Source of the DNA: Roseicyclus persicicus
GTDB lineage: Bacteria > Pseudomonadota > Alphaproteobacteria > Rhodobacterales > Rhodobacteraceae
NCBI RefSeq assembly: GCF_012395815.1
Contig: NZ_JAAZQQ010000001.1
Span: forward strand, 558,001-622,000
Direction of reading: 5' to 3'
Length of the DNA: 64,000 nucleotides
In this document: positions 33,558 through 42,045 of the stretch, in pieces
Position numbering within the stretch: position 1 is the first letter of the stretch
Layout of the letters: each line of letters begins with the position of its first letter
Notes under the pieces: model-generated
The model's database searches: none
What the model saw: only the letters and a program-made list of their open reading frames with translations
Told to the model about the DNA's origin: nothing
Program-made: the position numbers and the translations under genes

Positions 33558-34439
33558 TTACAGCAGGCTGTCGGGCATCTTCTGTTCGGCGGCCGTGTTG
33601 GCGCGGCGGAACACCAGCGTGACCAGCGTCGACACGATCACGATGAACAGCGAGTAGAGCGCGGGCACCGCCATGTAGCTCTGCGCCTCGTCGCCGGCGA
33701 AGGTGAAGGCGATGATGGCGATGGCGAGCGGCCCGTTCTGGATCCCGGTTTCCAGCGCCACGGTGCGGGCGTTGCGCGGGTGCAGCCTCAGCGCGCGGGC
33801 GAAGCCGTAGCCGATGATCATGCCGAACAGGCCCAGCCCGATCGCCGCCACGTAGGTCGCGGGCGTCGTCGTCAGCAGGAACTGCCAGTTGCGGGGCACC
33901 CAGCTGATCATGATGAACAGGATGAAGAACAGCGCCAGCGCCGAGCCCATCACCTCGGTCACCGCGCCGACGTTCGCGTTCAGCTTGCGCAGCCCCATCC
34001 CGATCGCCACCGGCACCAGCAGCAGGACCAGCGTGATGATGATGTTCTCGCGCGGGATCTCGAGCTCGAGCGCGGTGGCGTAGATCACCAGGATGATCGG
34101 GATCAGGATGACGCCCGTCACCGTGGAGGTCACCGTCATCAGCACCGACAGCGCCAGGTTGCCCTTGGAGAAGTAGGTGAAGATGTTCGAGGTGGTCCCG
34201 CCCGGCATGCAGGCCATGATCAGCACCCCCACCGCGATCGCCTGCGGCAGCGGCAGCAGCGTGATCAGCAGGAAGCCGAGGAACGGCATGATCCCGTATT
34301 GTGCGACCACGCCGATCATCAGCCCGTAGGGCCGTTTCAGCGCCAGCCAGAAGTCGCGCGGCGTCAGCGACGCGCCCATGCCCAGCATGATGACGAAGAT
34401 CATGAGCGCCAGAAGCGCCTGCTCAAATGCCCCGACCAT
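33558..34439 (-). CDS. Bile acid:sodium symporter (BASS) family transporter
   Basis: A 293-residue inner-membrane transporter with about nine hydrophobic helices. The family motifs are visible: LGMGASLTPRDF near residue 20-30, ACMPGGTTSNIFTYFSKGN (about 81-99) and ALETGIQNGPLAIAI (about 230-245), the two crossover segments that bind sodium. BASS proteins import organic anions such as bile acids, pantoate or 2-oxo acids with sodium. It lies five bases after the fatty acyl-CoA ligase gene, so the carried anion may be a carboxylic acid that the ligase then activates; this is inferred from the operon only. Confidence 0.85.
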   Translation of the reverse strand: MVGAFEQALLALMIFVIMLGMGASLTPRDFWLALKRPYGLMIGVVAQYGIMPFLGFLLITLLPLPQAIAVGVLIMACMPGGTTSNIFTYFSKGNLALSVLMTVTSTVTGVILIPIILVIYATALELEIPRENIIITLVLLLVPVAIGMGLRKLNANVGAVTEVMGSALALFFILFIMISWVPRNWQFLLTTTPATYVAAIGLGLFGMIIGYGFARALRLHPRNARTVALETGIQNGPLAIAIIAFTFAGDEAQSYMAVPALYSLFIVIVSTLVTLVFRRANTAAEQKMPDSLL

Positions 34440-34444
34440 TCAGC

Positions 34445-36166
34445 CTACTCCGCCGCCATCTGCGCCAGCGCCTCGGCGCGCAGGTCTTTTCTCAGGATCT
34501 TGCCGACGTTCGATTTCGGCAGCTCGTCACGGAACTCCACCCGCTTGGGCACCTTGTAGCCAGTGAGGTGCTCCTTGCAGTAGCTGCGCAGCGCCTCGGC
34601 GGTCAGGCCGGGGTCGGATTTCACGACATAGGCCTTCACCGCCTCGCCGGTTCCCTCGTCGGGCACGCCGATCACGGCGCATTCCAGCACGCCGGGGTGG
34701 GCGGCCAGCACGTCCTCGACCTCGTTGGGGTAGACGTTGAAGCCGGAGACGACGACCATGTCCTTCTTGCGGTCGACGATGCGGACATAGCCGTCGGGGT
34801 CCATCACGCCGATGTCGCCGGTCAGGAACCAGTCGCCCAGCATGACCTTGGCGGTCTCGTCGGGGCGTTTCCAGTAGCCGGCCATGATCTGCGGGCCGCG
34901 GGCGGCCAGCTCGCCGGGTTCACCCTGCGGCACGGGGGTGCCGTCTGCGCCGAGGCAGGCGATCTCGGTCGAGGGCACCGGCACGCCGATCGACCCCTCG
35001 CGGGTCTTGCCGAGCGGGTTGAAGGTCAGCACCGGCGAGGTCTCGGTCAGCCCGTAGCCCTGCAGGACCGGCCGGCCGGTCATCGCCTCCCAGCGCTGGG
35101 CGACGGAGGTCTGCAGCGCCATGCCGCCGGCGCTGGCGAATTTCAGGTGCCGGGGCGGCGTGTCCTGGAACCAGACCTCGTTCATCAGCCCGTTGAACAG
35201 CGTGTTCACCCCGCTCATCCAGGTGATGCGGTAGTTCTCGAAGGCGCGTTTCAGGTTGGTCAGCGGCCGCGGGTTCGGGATCAGGATGTTGCGCGCGCCG
35301 AGCCAGTAGAACCCCAAGAGGTTCACCGTGAAGGCGAAGATGTGGTAGAGCGGCAGGGCCGTCAGGGCGATTTCCTTGCCCTTCTCCACGCCCTCGATCA
35401 GCTCCATGGTCTGTTCCATGTTGAGGATCAGGTTGGCGTGGGTCAGCATCGCACCCTTGGACACGCCGGTGGTGCCGCCGGTGTATTGCAGCACCGCCAC
35501 ATCGTCGCCGGTGACGCCCTGGTGGTAGCCGTCGACCTCGACCCGGCCCTCGGCGACATGCGCCCGCCCGGCGGCCAGCGCGTCGGGCAGGCGGACATGG
35601 GCGAGCTGGATCGGCGCGACCGAGCGGTCCCAGTATTTCTGCACCAGCCCCACGATGCCCCGCGGCATCGCCGGAAGGAACTCGGCCACGCGGGTCACGA
35701 TGATGTTGGGGATCGGGTGGCCCGCCGTCGCCGCCGGGATCTTGTCGGCGAACATGTCGACGATGATCAGCGCGTGGGGTTCGGAATCGGCGAACTGCCG
35801 CGCCATCTCGTCGGCGGTGTAGAGCGGGTTGACGTTGACCAGCACGCAGCCCGCCTTGAGCACCCCGAAGGCCGCGACGGGAAAGGACAGGCAGTTCGGC
35901 ATCTGCACCGCCACGCGGTCGCCCTGCTTGAGCCCCGCCACCTCGCGGAGATAGGCCGCCAGCGCGTCCGACATCTCGTCGACCTGGGCGAATGTCAGCG
36001 TGCCGTTCATCCCGTTCGGCAGCACGCAGGTAAAGGCCGGCGCGCGCCCGTAGGTTTCGGCGACCGACCGGATCAGGTCCGGCAGGTTGCGATAGGCCGG
36101 GGCCGCGATCTCGGCGCGCGCCCCCGCCCGGTAGAAGGCCGTCCAGGGCCGTTCCGGATGCTCCAT
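34445..36166 (-). CDS. Long-chain fatty acid-CoA ligase (FadD-like)
   Basis: AMP-forming ligase of 573 residues that activates fatty or aryl acids to CoA thioesters. Motifs: QYTGGTTGVSKGAML (AMP/P-loop), QGYGLTETSPV, DWFLTGDIG and the C-terminal VVSGFNVYPNEVE and SNVGKILRK with the catalytic Lys. The ATG at 36166 (MEHPERPW) has GGGGAGG just upstream; the frame remains open further but without support. Length and motifs match FadD more than acetyl-CoA synthetase. It is followed at five bases by the BASS transporter. A perfect 7+3+7 palindrome lies about 110 bases upstream. Confidence 0.88.
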   Translation of the reverse strand: MEHPERPWTAFYRAGARAEIAAPAYRNLPDLIRSVAETYGRAPAFTCVLPNGMNGTLTFAQVDEMSDALAAYLREVAGLKQGDRVAVQMPNCLSFPVAAFGVLKAGCVLVNVNPLYTADEMARQFADSEPHALIIVDMFADKIPAATAGHPIPNIIVTRVAEFLPAMPRGIVGLVQKYWDRSVAPIQLAHVRLPDALAAGRAHVAEGRVEVDGYHQGVTGDDVAVLQYTGGTTGVSKGAMLTHANLILNMEQTMELIEGVEKGKEIALTALPLYHIFAFTVNLLGFYWLGARNILIPNPRPLTNLKRAFENYRITWMSGVNTLFNGLMNEVWFQDTPPRHLKFASAGGMALQTSVAQRWEAMTGRPVLQGYGLTETSPVLTFNPLGKTREGSIGVPVPSTEIACLGADGTPVPQGEPGELAARGPQIMAGYWKRPDETAKVMLGDWFLTGDIGVMDPDGYVRIVDRKKDMVVVSGFNVYPNEVEDVLAAHPGVLECAVIGVPDEGTGEAVKAYVVKSDPGLTAEALRSYCKEHLTGYKVPKRVEFRDELPKSNVGKILRKDLRAEALAQMAAE

Positions 36167-36270
36167 GAGCCTCCCCCTCATGTCACTCCACTGGGGTCGG
36201 ACGCTAGCGCAACTCGGTTTCGCTTGGAACGGAAAAGCGATTGGACGTTGCGTCAGCGCAAGGCGGCTTC

Positions 36271-36287
36271 GATAGGACGATCCTATC
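36271..36287. promoter_or_regulatory. Perfect inverted repeat GATAGGA-CGA-TCCTATC, candidate operator
   Basis: Seven-base arms with a three-base spacer, between the uraH stop and the acyl-CoA ligase start, about 105 bases upstream of that ATG. There is no T tract, so an operator for the ligase-transporter unit is more likely than a terminator. The arm contains the core CCTATC that also occurs in the palindrome at 60430-60447. Confidence 0.4.
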
Positions 36288-36294
36288 CGCCCGC

Positions 36295-36648
36295 TCAGCT
36301 GCCCCGATAGGTCGAATAGCCGTAGGGCGAGAGCAGCAGCGGCACGTGGTAATGGTCGACCTCGGCCATGCCGAAGCGGATCGGCACCTCGTCGAGAAAG
36401 ACCGGCTCCTTGCCGGCCTGGCCGGTCCGGCGCAGGTAGTCGCCGGCGTGGAACACCAGCTCGTAGGTGCCGGTCTGGAACGCCTCGTGCGGCAGGATCG
36501 GCGAATCCGTCCGGCCGTCGGTGTTGGTCAGCATCTCGGCGATCTTGCGGTGCGACTTGCCGGTGACCCGGTAGAGCGTGATCTTGAGCCCCTCGGCCGG
36601 GCAGCCGCGGGCCGTGTCGAGGACATGGGTGGTCAGAAAACCGGGCAT
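36295..36648 (-). CDS. uraH: 5-hydroxyisourate hydrolase
   Basis: Transthyretin-like enzyme of purine degradation: hydrolyses 5-hydroxyisourate to OHCU. The 117 residues start with [16 protein letters not shown], holding the active-site His, and end with the diagnostic YRGS tetrapeptide. The [10 protein letters not shown] and [19 protein letters not shown] segments are family hallmarks. The ATG at 36648 follows AGGAG. It diverges by 106 bases from the puuE-uraD fusion, whose product acts on the next intermediate. Confidence 0.95.
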   Translation of the reverse strand: MPGFLTTHVLDTARGCPAEGLKITLYRVTGKSHRKIAEMLTNTDGRTDSPILPHEAFQTGTYELVFHAGDYLRRTGQAGKEPVFLDEVPIRFGMAEVDHYHVPLLLSPYGYSTYRGS

Positions 36649-36754
36649 CGGGCATCTCCTGTCAGCGCGCCGACCCTCGGGCAAGCCGCACCCCCTTGCA
36701 ACCCCCCCCGCGCTTGGCCAAGCCTGACCCCCGTGACCCGAGGAGGCCCCGACG

Positions 36755-38164
36755 ATGCAGCGTTACCCCCGCGACATGACCGGCTACGGCGCCAATCCCC
36801 CCGACCCCCGCTGGCCGGGCGGGGCGCGGATCGCCGTCCAGATCGTGCTGAACTACGAGGAGGGGGGCGAGAACAACATCCTGCACGGTGATGCCGCGTC
36901 CGAGGCCTTCCTGTCCGAGATCACGGGCGCGCAGCCCTGGCCGGGGCAGCGGCACTGGAACATGGAATCGATCTACGAGTACGGCGCGCGGGCGGGGTTC
37001 TGGCGGTTGCACCGGATGCTGTCGGGCCTGCCCGTCACCGTCTACGGCGTGGCGACGGCACTGGCCCGCGCGCCCGAGCAGGTCGCCGCGATGCAGGCCG
37101 CCGGGTGGGAGATCGCGTCGCACGGGCTGAAATGGGTCGAACACCGCGACATGCCCGAGGCCGAGGAGCGCGCGCAGATCGCCGAGGCCATCCGCCTGCA
37201 CACCGAGGTGACGGGCGAGGCCCCGCGCGGCTGGTACACCGGGCGCTGTTCCATGAACACGGTGCGGCTGGTGGCCGAGACGGGCCAGTTCGCCTATGTC
37301 GCGGACGAATACGCCGACGATCTGCCCTACTGGCGCCGCGTGGGCGACCGCGACCAGCTGATCGTGCCCTACACGCTCGACGTGAACGACATGCGCTTCG
37401 CCATCCAGGCGGGCTATGCCGAGGGCGCGCAGTTCGCGCGCTACATCACCGACAGCTTCGACTGCCTCTATGCCGAGGGTGCGGCGGGCCGGCCCGCGAT
37501 GCTCTCCATCGGCCTGCACTGTCGCCTCGCCGGCCGCCCGGGCCGGGCGCAGGCGCTGCAACGCGCGCTGGCCCACATGGCGGGCCACGAGGGCGTCTGG
37601 TTCGCCACCCGCCTGCAGATTGCCGAGCACTGGGCCGCGACCCACCCCGCGCCGACCCGCCCGCGCCCCTCCGGGATGGACCGCGCCGCCTTCGTCGCGG
37701 CCTTCGGCGGCATCTTCGAACACTCGCCGTGGATCGCCGAACGCGCCCATGCGCTGGAACTCGGCCCCACCCACGACACCGCCCGGGGCGTCCACTCCGC
37801 GCTCGCCCGCGTGTTCCGCAGCGCGACCGAGGCCGAGCGGCTGGGCGTCCTCAACGCCCACCCCGACCTCGCCGGGAAACTGGCGGCGGCGAAACGCCTG
37901 ACCCCCGAAAGCACCGCCGAACAGGCCAGCGCCGGCCTCGACGCGCTGACCGACGCGGAACGGGCGGAGTTCACGGCCCTCAACACCGCCTACACGGAAA
38001 AATTCGGCTTCCCCTTCATCATCGCCGTGCGCGACAACACCAAGGCCACGATCCTCGCCGCCTTCCGCCGCCGCCTGCACCAGGACCGCGCCGCGGAATT
38101 CGCCGAGGCCTGCCGACAGGTCGAACGCATCGCCGAGTTGCGCCTGATGGAGAAGCTGGGATGA
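36755..38164 (+). CDS. Allantoinase PuuE fused to OHCU decarboxylase UraD
   Basis: A 469-residue bifunctional enzyme. Residues 1-300 form a polysaccharide-deacetylase-fold allantoinase (PuuE type, cofactor-independent): [14 protein letters not shown], the [17 protein letters not shown] block and the [13 protein letters not shown] segment. Residues about 308-466 are 2-oxo-4-hydroxy-4-carboxy-5-ureidoimidazoline decarboxylase, with the catalytic His 369 in NAHPDLAGK and a conserved FPFIIAVRD. It makes (S)-allantoin from OHCU and opens it to allantoate. Its stop overlaps the allA start (ATGA). The fusion and its neighbours make purine catabolism certain. Confidence 0.94.
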   Translation: MQRYPRDMTGYGANPPDPRWPGGARIAVQIVLNYEEGGENNILHGDAASEAFLSEITGAQPWPGQRHWNMESIYEYGARAGFWRLHRMLSGLPVTVYGVATALARAPEQVAAMQAAGWEIASHGLKWVEHRDMPEAEERAQIAEAIRLHTEVTGEAPRGWYTGRCSMNTVRLVAETGQFAYVADEYADDLPYWRRVGDRDQLIVPYTLDVNDMRFAIQAGYAEGAQFARYITDSFDCLYAEGAAGRPAMLSIGLHCRLAGRPGRAQALQRALAHMAGHEGVWFATRLQIAEHWAATHPAPTRPRPSGMDRAAFVAAFGGIFEHSPWIAERAHALELGPTHDTARGVHSALARVFRSATEAERLGVLNAHPDLAGKLAAAKRLTPESTAEQASAGLDALTDAERAEFTALNTAYTEKFGFPFIIAVRDNTKATILAAFRRRLHQDRAAEFAEACRQVERIAELRLMEKLG

Positions 38165-38649
38165 GCCGCGTGATCCTGATCGAACCCCTCACCGCCGCCG
38201 CCTTCGCCCCCTTCGGCGAGGTGCTGGAGACGGCCGGCGACCCCGACCGCCTGATCAACCAGGGCCTCTGCGGCCGCTGGCACGACCGCGCGACGCTCGA
38301 CATCCTCGACGGCCGCGCCGGGATCAGCCTGTTCCGCTCGGAAACCCGCGCGCTGCCCTACCGGCTCGACATGGTCGAACGCCACCCGCAGGGCAGCCAG
38401 GCCTTCCTGCCGATGTCGCACGACCCGTTCCTCGTGATCGTCGCCCCCGATGCGGGCGGCACCCCCGGCACGCCGCGCGCCTTCCGCACCGCGCCGGGGC
38501 AGGGCATCAACATCGCCCGCAACTGCTGGCACGGGGTGCTGACGCCGCTGCACGCCCCGGGCCTCTTCGCCGTGATCGACCGGATCGGCGAGGGCCCGAA
38601 CCTCCAGGAACACTGGTTCGACACGCCCTACACGGTGCAGGACGGCTGA
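38161..38649 (+). CDS. allA: Ureidoglycolate lyase
   Basis: Splits ureidoglycolate into glyoxylate and urea, the last step of allantoate use. The 162 residues show family motifs: FAPFGEVLE, ERHPQGSQAFLPM with His and Gln, and the RNCWHGVLTPL active-site segment. The ATG overlaps the puuE-uraD stop by four bases, so translation is coupled. It converges on bhcD, the last gene of an operon that assimilates glyoxylate, so supply and use of glyoxylate are side by side. An enzyme from allantoate to ureidoglycolate is not in the window. Confidence 0.93.
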   Translation: MSRVILIEPLTAAAFAPFGEVLETAGDPDRLINQGLCGRWHDRATLDILDGRAGISLFRSETRALPYRLDMVERHPQGSQAFLPMSHDPFLVIVAPDAGGTPGTPRAFRTAPGQGINIARNCWHGVLTPLHAPGLFAVIDRIGEGPNLQEHWFDTPYTVQDG

Positions 38650-38734
38650 GGCCCGCGCCCCCCTTCATCTTTCCCCAAATACGCCCTTCGGGAGCGACCT
38701 TTCCACAGGCACGACGCCCGTCAGGGGCACCACC

Positions 38735-38760
38735 GCACCCGCGCCGCAAGGCGCGGGTGC
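38735..38760. terminator. GNRA-capped hairpin between allA and bhcD, bidirectional terminator
   Basis: An 11-bp perfect stem (38735-38745 with 38750-38760, arm GCACCCGCGCC) is capped by the tetraloop GCAA. It lies between two convergent operons, 86 bases after allA and 64 before the bhcD end. Being symmetric it can act on both transcripts; no T tract follows in either direction. Confidence 0.65.
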
Positions 38761-38823
38761 CGGGCCCAAGAGGCAAGGGCGCGCGTCAGCGCGGCCCGCG
38801 CCCGCGGGAGCGCCCCCTTGCGG

Positions 38824-39819
38824 TCAGAGCGGCACGACCGTGGCCAGTCCCCGCGCCAGCGCCGTCTCGACGATGGCGTCGGCGACCGCGAGATCCTGCA
38901 AGCCAACGCCCGTCCCGTCGAACAGCGTGATCTCCTCGGCCGAGGACCGGCCGGGGTGCGCGCCGTTGATGACCGCGCCGATGGGCGTCACGTCGCCCGC
39001 GCCGATCAGCCCGGCGGCGACCGCGTGCTGCGCCTCGCCGATCGACACCGACTGCGCGACCTCGTCGCAGAACACCGTGGCCTTGCCCAGCAGCGCCGCC
39101 TCGACCTCCTGCTTGCCCTTGGTGTCGGTGCCCATGCAGGCCAGGTGCGTGCCGGGCGACACATGCGCCGCCATCAGCGACGGCGCGAAGGACGAGGTGA
39201 TGGTGACGATCACGTCCGCCTCGGCCAGGCCGGGCAGGTCCACCGCCTGGAAGGGCACGCCCATCTCCTCGGCCACGGCGGCGAGGCCGGGCAGCATCTC
39301 GGGGTGGTAGTTCCAGCCGATCACCTTCTCGAAGGCGTGGGTCTCCAAGGCGGCACGCAGCTGGAACTTGGCCTGGTGGCCCGCGCCGACCATGCCCAGC
39401 ACCTTCGCATCCGCCCGCGCCAGGTGCCGGATCGACACCGAGGACGCCGCCGCGGTACGCAGCGCGGTCAGGAGGTTGCCCCCCACCATCGCCTTGACCC
39501 GCCCCGAATCCGGGTCGAACAGGAACACCGTCGACTGGTGGTTGATGAGGCCGCGCCGTTCCAGGTTGTGCGGCCAGTAGCCGCCGGCCTTGAGGCCCAG
39601 CACGCCGCCGGCGCGGTCGAAGCCGCCCTTGAAGCCGTAGAGCGCGTCCTCGTGCCCCAGCGCCTCGCGCACCACGGGGAAGTTGTAGGCGTCGCCGGCC
39701 GCCATGGCGGCGAACACCTTCTCCACCGCGTCGAAGGACGCCTTGCGGGTCAGCAGGTCGGCGATCATCCCCTCGGGGACGATCGCCAGTTCATGGGCGG
39801 GTGCCTTGCCGCCGTCCAT
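38824..39819 (-). CDS. bhcD: Iminosuccinate reductase (beta-hydroxyaspartate cycle)
   Basis: Reduces iminosuccinate to L-aspartate with NADH, the step that regenerates the amino donor of the cycle. The 331 residues belong to the ornithine cyclodeaminase/mu-crystallin family: substrate-side Lys in FKGGFDRAGGVLGLKAGGY (about 63-81), nucleotide motif GMVGAGHQA (142-150), and the DEVAQSVSIGEAQHA block. The ATG overlaps the bhcC stop (TGATG). The family alone would be ambiguous (alanine dehydrogenase, cyclodeaminase), but the neighbouring aldolase, dehydratase and aminotransferase in the known order make BhcD the firm reading. Confidence 0.93.
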   Translation of the reverse strand: MDGGKAPAHELAIVPEGMIADLLTRKASFDAVEKVFAAMAAGDAYNFPVVREALGHEDALYGFKGGFDRAGGVLGLKAGGYWPHNLERRGLINHQSTVFLFDPDSGRVKAMVGGNLLTALRTAAASSVSIRHLARADAKVLGMVGAGHQAKFQLRAALETHAFEKVIGWNYHPEMLPGLAAVAEEMGVPFQAVDLPGLAEADVIVTITSSFAPSLMAAHVSPGTHLACMGTDTKGKQEVEAALLGKATVFCDEVAQSVSIGEAQHAVAAGLIGAGDVTPIGAVINGAHPGRSSAEEITLFDGTGVGLQDLAVADAIVETALARGLATVVPL

Positions 39820-40982
39820 CAGTAGGCCTTGCCGCGGGCCGAGACCGGCCAGACCACCTCGACCTTGCCGCCGCGCACGCCGACGTACCAGTCATGCACG
39901 TTGCAGGTCGGGTCGCAGTGGCCGGGGACCAGCCGCAGCTTGTCGTTGACCTTGAGCACGCCCTCGGGGTCGGCGACGACGCCGTGCTCATCCGAGCACT
40001 TGACGTATTTCACGTCCGTGCGGCCGAAGATCACCGGCAGGCCGGAGTCGACCGACTGCGCCTTGAGGCCCGCGTCCACGATGGCCTTGTCGGCCTTGGC
40101 GTGGGACATGACCGAGGTCAGGATGAACAGCGCGTTTTCCCATTCGCCCTGGTCGATGCGCTTGCCGTCCTTGTCGAGGATGCGGCCGTAGTCGGCATCC
40201 ATGAAGGCGTAGGAGCCGCACTGCAGCTCGTTGTACACGCCCGAGGTCGACTCGAAGTAGTAGGAGCCGGTGCCGCCGCCGCCGACGATGTCGCACTCGA
40301 TGCCCTCGGCCTTCAGCGTGTCGACGGCGTCCTTCACCATGGCGACCGCGACGTCGATCTTGGCCTTGCGGTCCTCGTAGCTGTCCATGTGCTGCATCGC
40401 GCCCTGGTAGGCCTGGATGCCGGCGAACTTGAGGCCCGGGGCGGCCTCGATGGCCTTGGCGATCTCGACCACGGCGGGGGTGGTGGTCACGCCGCAGCGG
40501 CCCGCGCCGCAGTCGATTTCCACGAGGCATTCGATCTGGGTGCCGTGCTTCACCGCCGCCGCCGACAGGTCGGCCACGTTGGCGAGGTCATCGACGCAGC
40601 AGATGGTGCGCGCGCCGAGTTTCGGCATCCGGGCCAGGCGGTCGATCTTGGCGGGTTCGCGGACCTGGTTCGAAACCAGCACGTCCTTGATGCCGCCGCG
40701 GGCGAAGACCTCGGCCTCGGAGACCTTCTGGCAGCAGACGCCGCAGGCGCCGCCGAGTTCCACCTGGAGCTTGGCCACGTCGACCGACTTGTGCATCTTG
40801 CCGTGCACCCGGTGGCGCATCCCGTGCGCCTTGGCGTAGTCGCCCATCTTCTTGATGTTGCGCTCCAGCGCGTCGAGGTCGAGGATCAGGCAGGGGGTCT
40901 GGATCTCGCCCTCGGGCATGCCGGGCAGGGCGGGGATGTCGTAGCCGACTTCCAGGGTTTCGATGTCGATGACGTCTTTCAT
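39819..40982 (-). CDS. bhcC: 3-hydroxy-D-aspartate aldolase (beta-hydroxyaspartate aldolase)
   Basis: PLP- and metal-dependent aldolase that condenses glyoxylate and glycine to beta-hydroxyaspartate. The 387-residue product is of the D-threonine aldolase/alanine racemase-fold class, with the PLP Lys region RVHGKMHK (58-65), a CVDDLANVA strand and the metal-site His and Cys near the C-terminus (PGHCDPTCNVHDWYV). The ATG at 40982 gives MKDVIDIETLEVGYDIPALP and has GGAG upstream; an in-frame ATG 12 codons earlier is less likely. An 82-base gap with two hairpins separates it from bhcB, unlike the tight spacing elsewhere in the operon. Confidence 0.95.
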   Translation of the reverse strand: MKDVIDIETLEVGYDIPALPGMPEGEIQTPCLILDLDALERNIKKMGDYAKAHGMRHRVHGKMHKSVDVAKLQVELGGACGVCCQKVSEAEVFARGGIKDVLVSNQVREPAKIDRLARMPKLGARTICCVDDLANVADLSAAAVKHGTQIECLVEIDCGAGRCGVTTTPAVVEIAKAIEAAPGLKFAGIQAYQGAMQHMDSYEDRKAKIDVAVAMVKDAVDTLKAEGIECDIVGGGGTGSYYFESTSGVYNELQCGSYAFMDADYGRILDKDGKRIDQGEWENALFILTSVMSHAKADKAIVDAGLKAQSVDSGLPVIFGRTDVKYVKCSDEHGVVADPEGVLKVNDKLRLVPGHCDPTCNVHDWYVGVRGGKVEVVWPVSARGKAY

Positions 40983-41009
40983 GGGTCTCACTCCCGTTCG
41001 GATTTGGTC

Positions 41010-41060
41010 CCGGGCCAAGGCCCGGTCTGCGGCTTAGGTAGACCGGGCCTCGGCCCGGTC
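41010..41060 (-). promoter_or_regulatory. Twin hairpins in the bhcB-bhcC spacer, possible mRNA processing or stability element
   Basis: Two G/C-rich inverted repeats, 41010-41025 (CCGGGCC-AA-GGCCCGG) and 41041-41060 (GACCGGGCC-TC-GGCCCGGTC), lie in the only sizeable gap of the bhc operon. Their stems share the core CCGGGCC, so alternative pairing between the two is possible. No T tract follows. They could raise or lower bhcCD relative to bhcAB. Confidence 0.5.
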
Positions 41061-41064
41061 CTGC

Positions 41065-42033
41065 TCATTTCATCCAGGGCAGCTTGTCGAGGTCGACGTT
41101 GCCGCCGGTCACGATCACGCCCACGCGCTTGCCGCGGAACACGTCGGGGTTCTTGATGATCGTCGCCAGCGGAACCGCGCAGGACGGCTCCATCACGATC
41201 TTCATCCGCTCCCAGGTCAGCTTCATCGCGTCGATGATCTCCTGCTCGGACGCCGTCAGGATGTCGGTCACGTAGTTCGACACGAAGTGCCAGGTGTTCT
41301 CCTTCAGCGGCACCTTCAAGCCGTCGGCGATGGTCACCGGCGCGTCGTCGGCGATGATGTGGCCCGCCTTGAAGGACCGGTAGGCGTCGTCGGCCTGTTC
41401 CGGCTCGGCGGCGTAGATCTTCACGTCGGGCGCGATGTTCGACAGCGTCAGGCAGCAGCCCGACACCATGCCGCCGCCGCCGATCGGGGCGATGACGGCC
41501 TCCAGCCCCTCGACCTGCTCCATCAGCTCGCGCGAGCAGGTGGCCTGGCCCGCGATCACGCGCGGGTCGTTGTAGGGGTGGACGAAATCGGCGCCGGTGC
41601 GGGCGTGGACCTCGGCAAAGACCGCCTCGCGCGAGGTGGTCGAGGGCTCGCATTCGGTGATCGTGCCGCCGTAGCCGCGCACGGCGGCCTTCTTGGCCTC
41701 GGGGGCGGTGCGGGGCATGACGACGTGGCAGGGGATGCCGCGCCGGCCGGCCGCGTAGGACAGCGACAGCGCGTGGTTGCCCGAGGAATGGGTGGCCACG
41801 CCCTTGGCGGCCACCTCGTCGGACAGGCCGAACACCGCGTTGGACGCGCCGCGAACCTTGAAGGCGCCGGCCTTCTGGAAGTTCTCGCACTTGAAGAACA
41901 GCTCCGCGCCGGTCAGCTCGTTCATGAAGCGCGAGGTCAGGACCGGCGTGCGGTGGATGTAGGGCTTGATGCGCTCATGCGCGGCCAGCACGTCGTCGTA
42001 GCTGGGGATGTGGGTGTCGACTGCGTCTTTCAT
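41065..42033 (-). CDS. bhcB: 3-hydroxyaspartate dehydratase (beta-hydroxyaspartate dehydratase)
   Basis: PLP enzyme that dehydrates beta-hydroxyaspartate to iminosuccinate. The 322 residues belong to the serine/threonine dehydratase-serine racemase fold: Schiff-base Lys 59 in AGAFKVRGA, the SSGNHA phosphate-side loop, the tetraglycine GGGG at about 187-190 and a C-terminal IVTGGN. Length matches serine racemase-type dehydratases, without an ACT domain. It starts 12 bases after the bhcA stop. Function is assigned from the gene order together with the family; alone it could be read as a threonine dehydratase. Confidence 0.94.
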   Translation of the reverse strand: MKDAVDTHIPSYDDVLAAHERIKPYIHRTPVLTSRFMNELTGAELFFKCENFQKAGAFKVRGASNAVFGLSDEVAAKGVATHSSGNHALSLSYAAGRRGIPCHVVMPRTAPEAKKAAVRGYGGTITECEPSTTSREAVFAEVHARTGADFVHPYNDPRVIAGQATCSRELMEQVEGLEAVIAPIGGGGMVSGCCLTLSNIAPDVKIYAAEPEQADDAYRSFKAGHIIADDAPVTIADGLKVPLKENTWHFVSNYVTDILTASEQEIIDAMKLTWERMKIVMEPSCAVPLATIIKNPDVFRGKRVGVIVTGGNVDLDKLPWMK

Positions 42034-42045
42034 CTCAAGCCTTCC

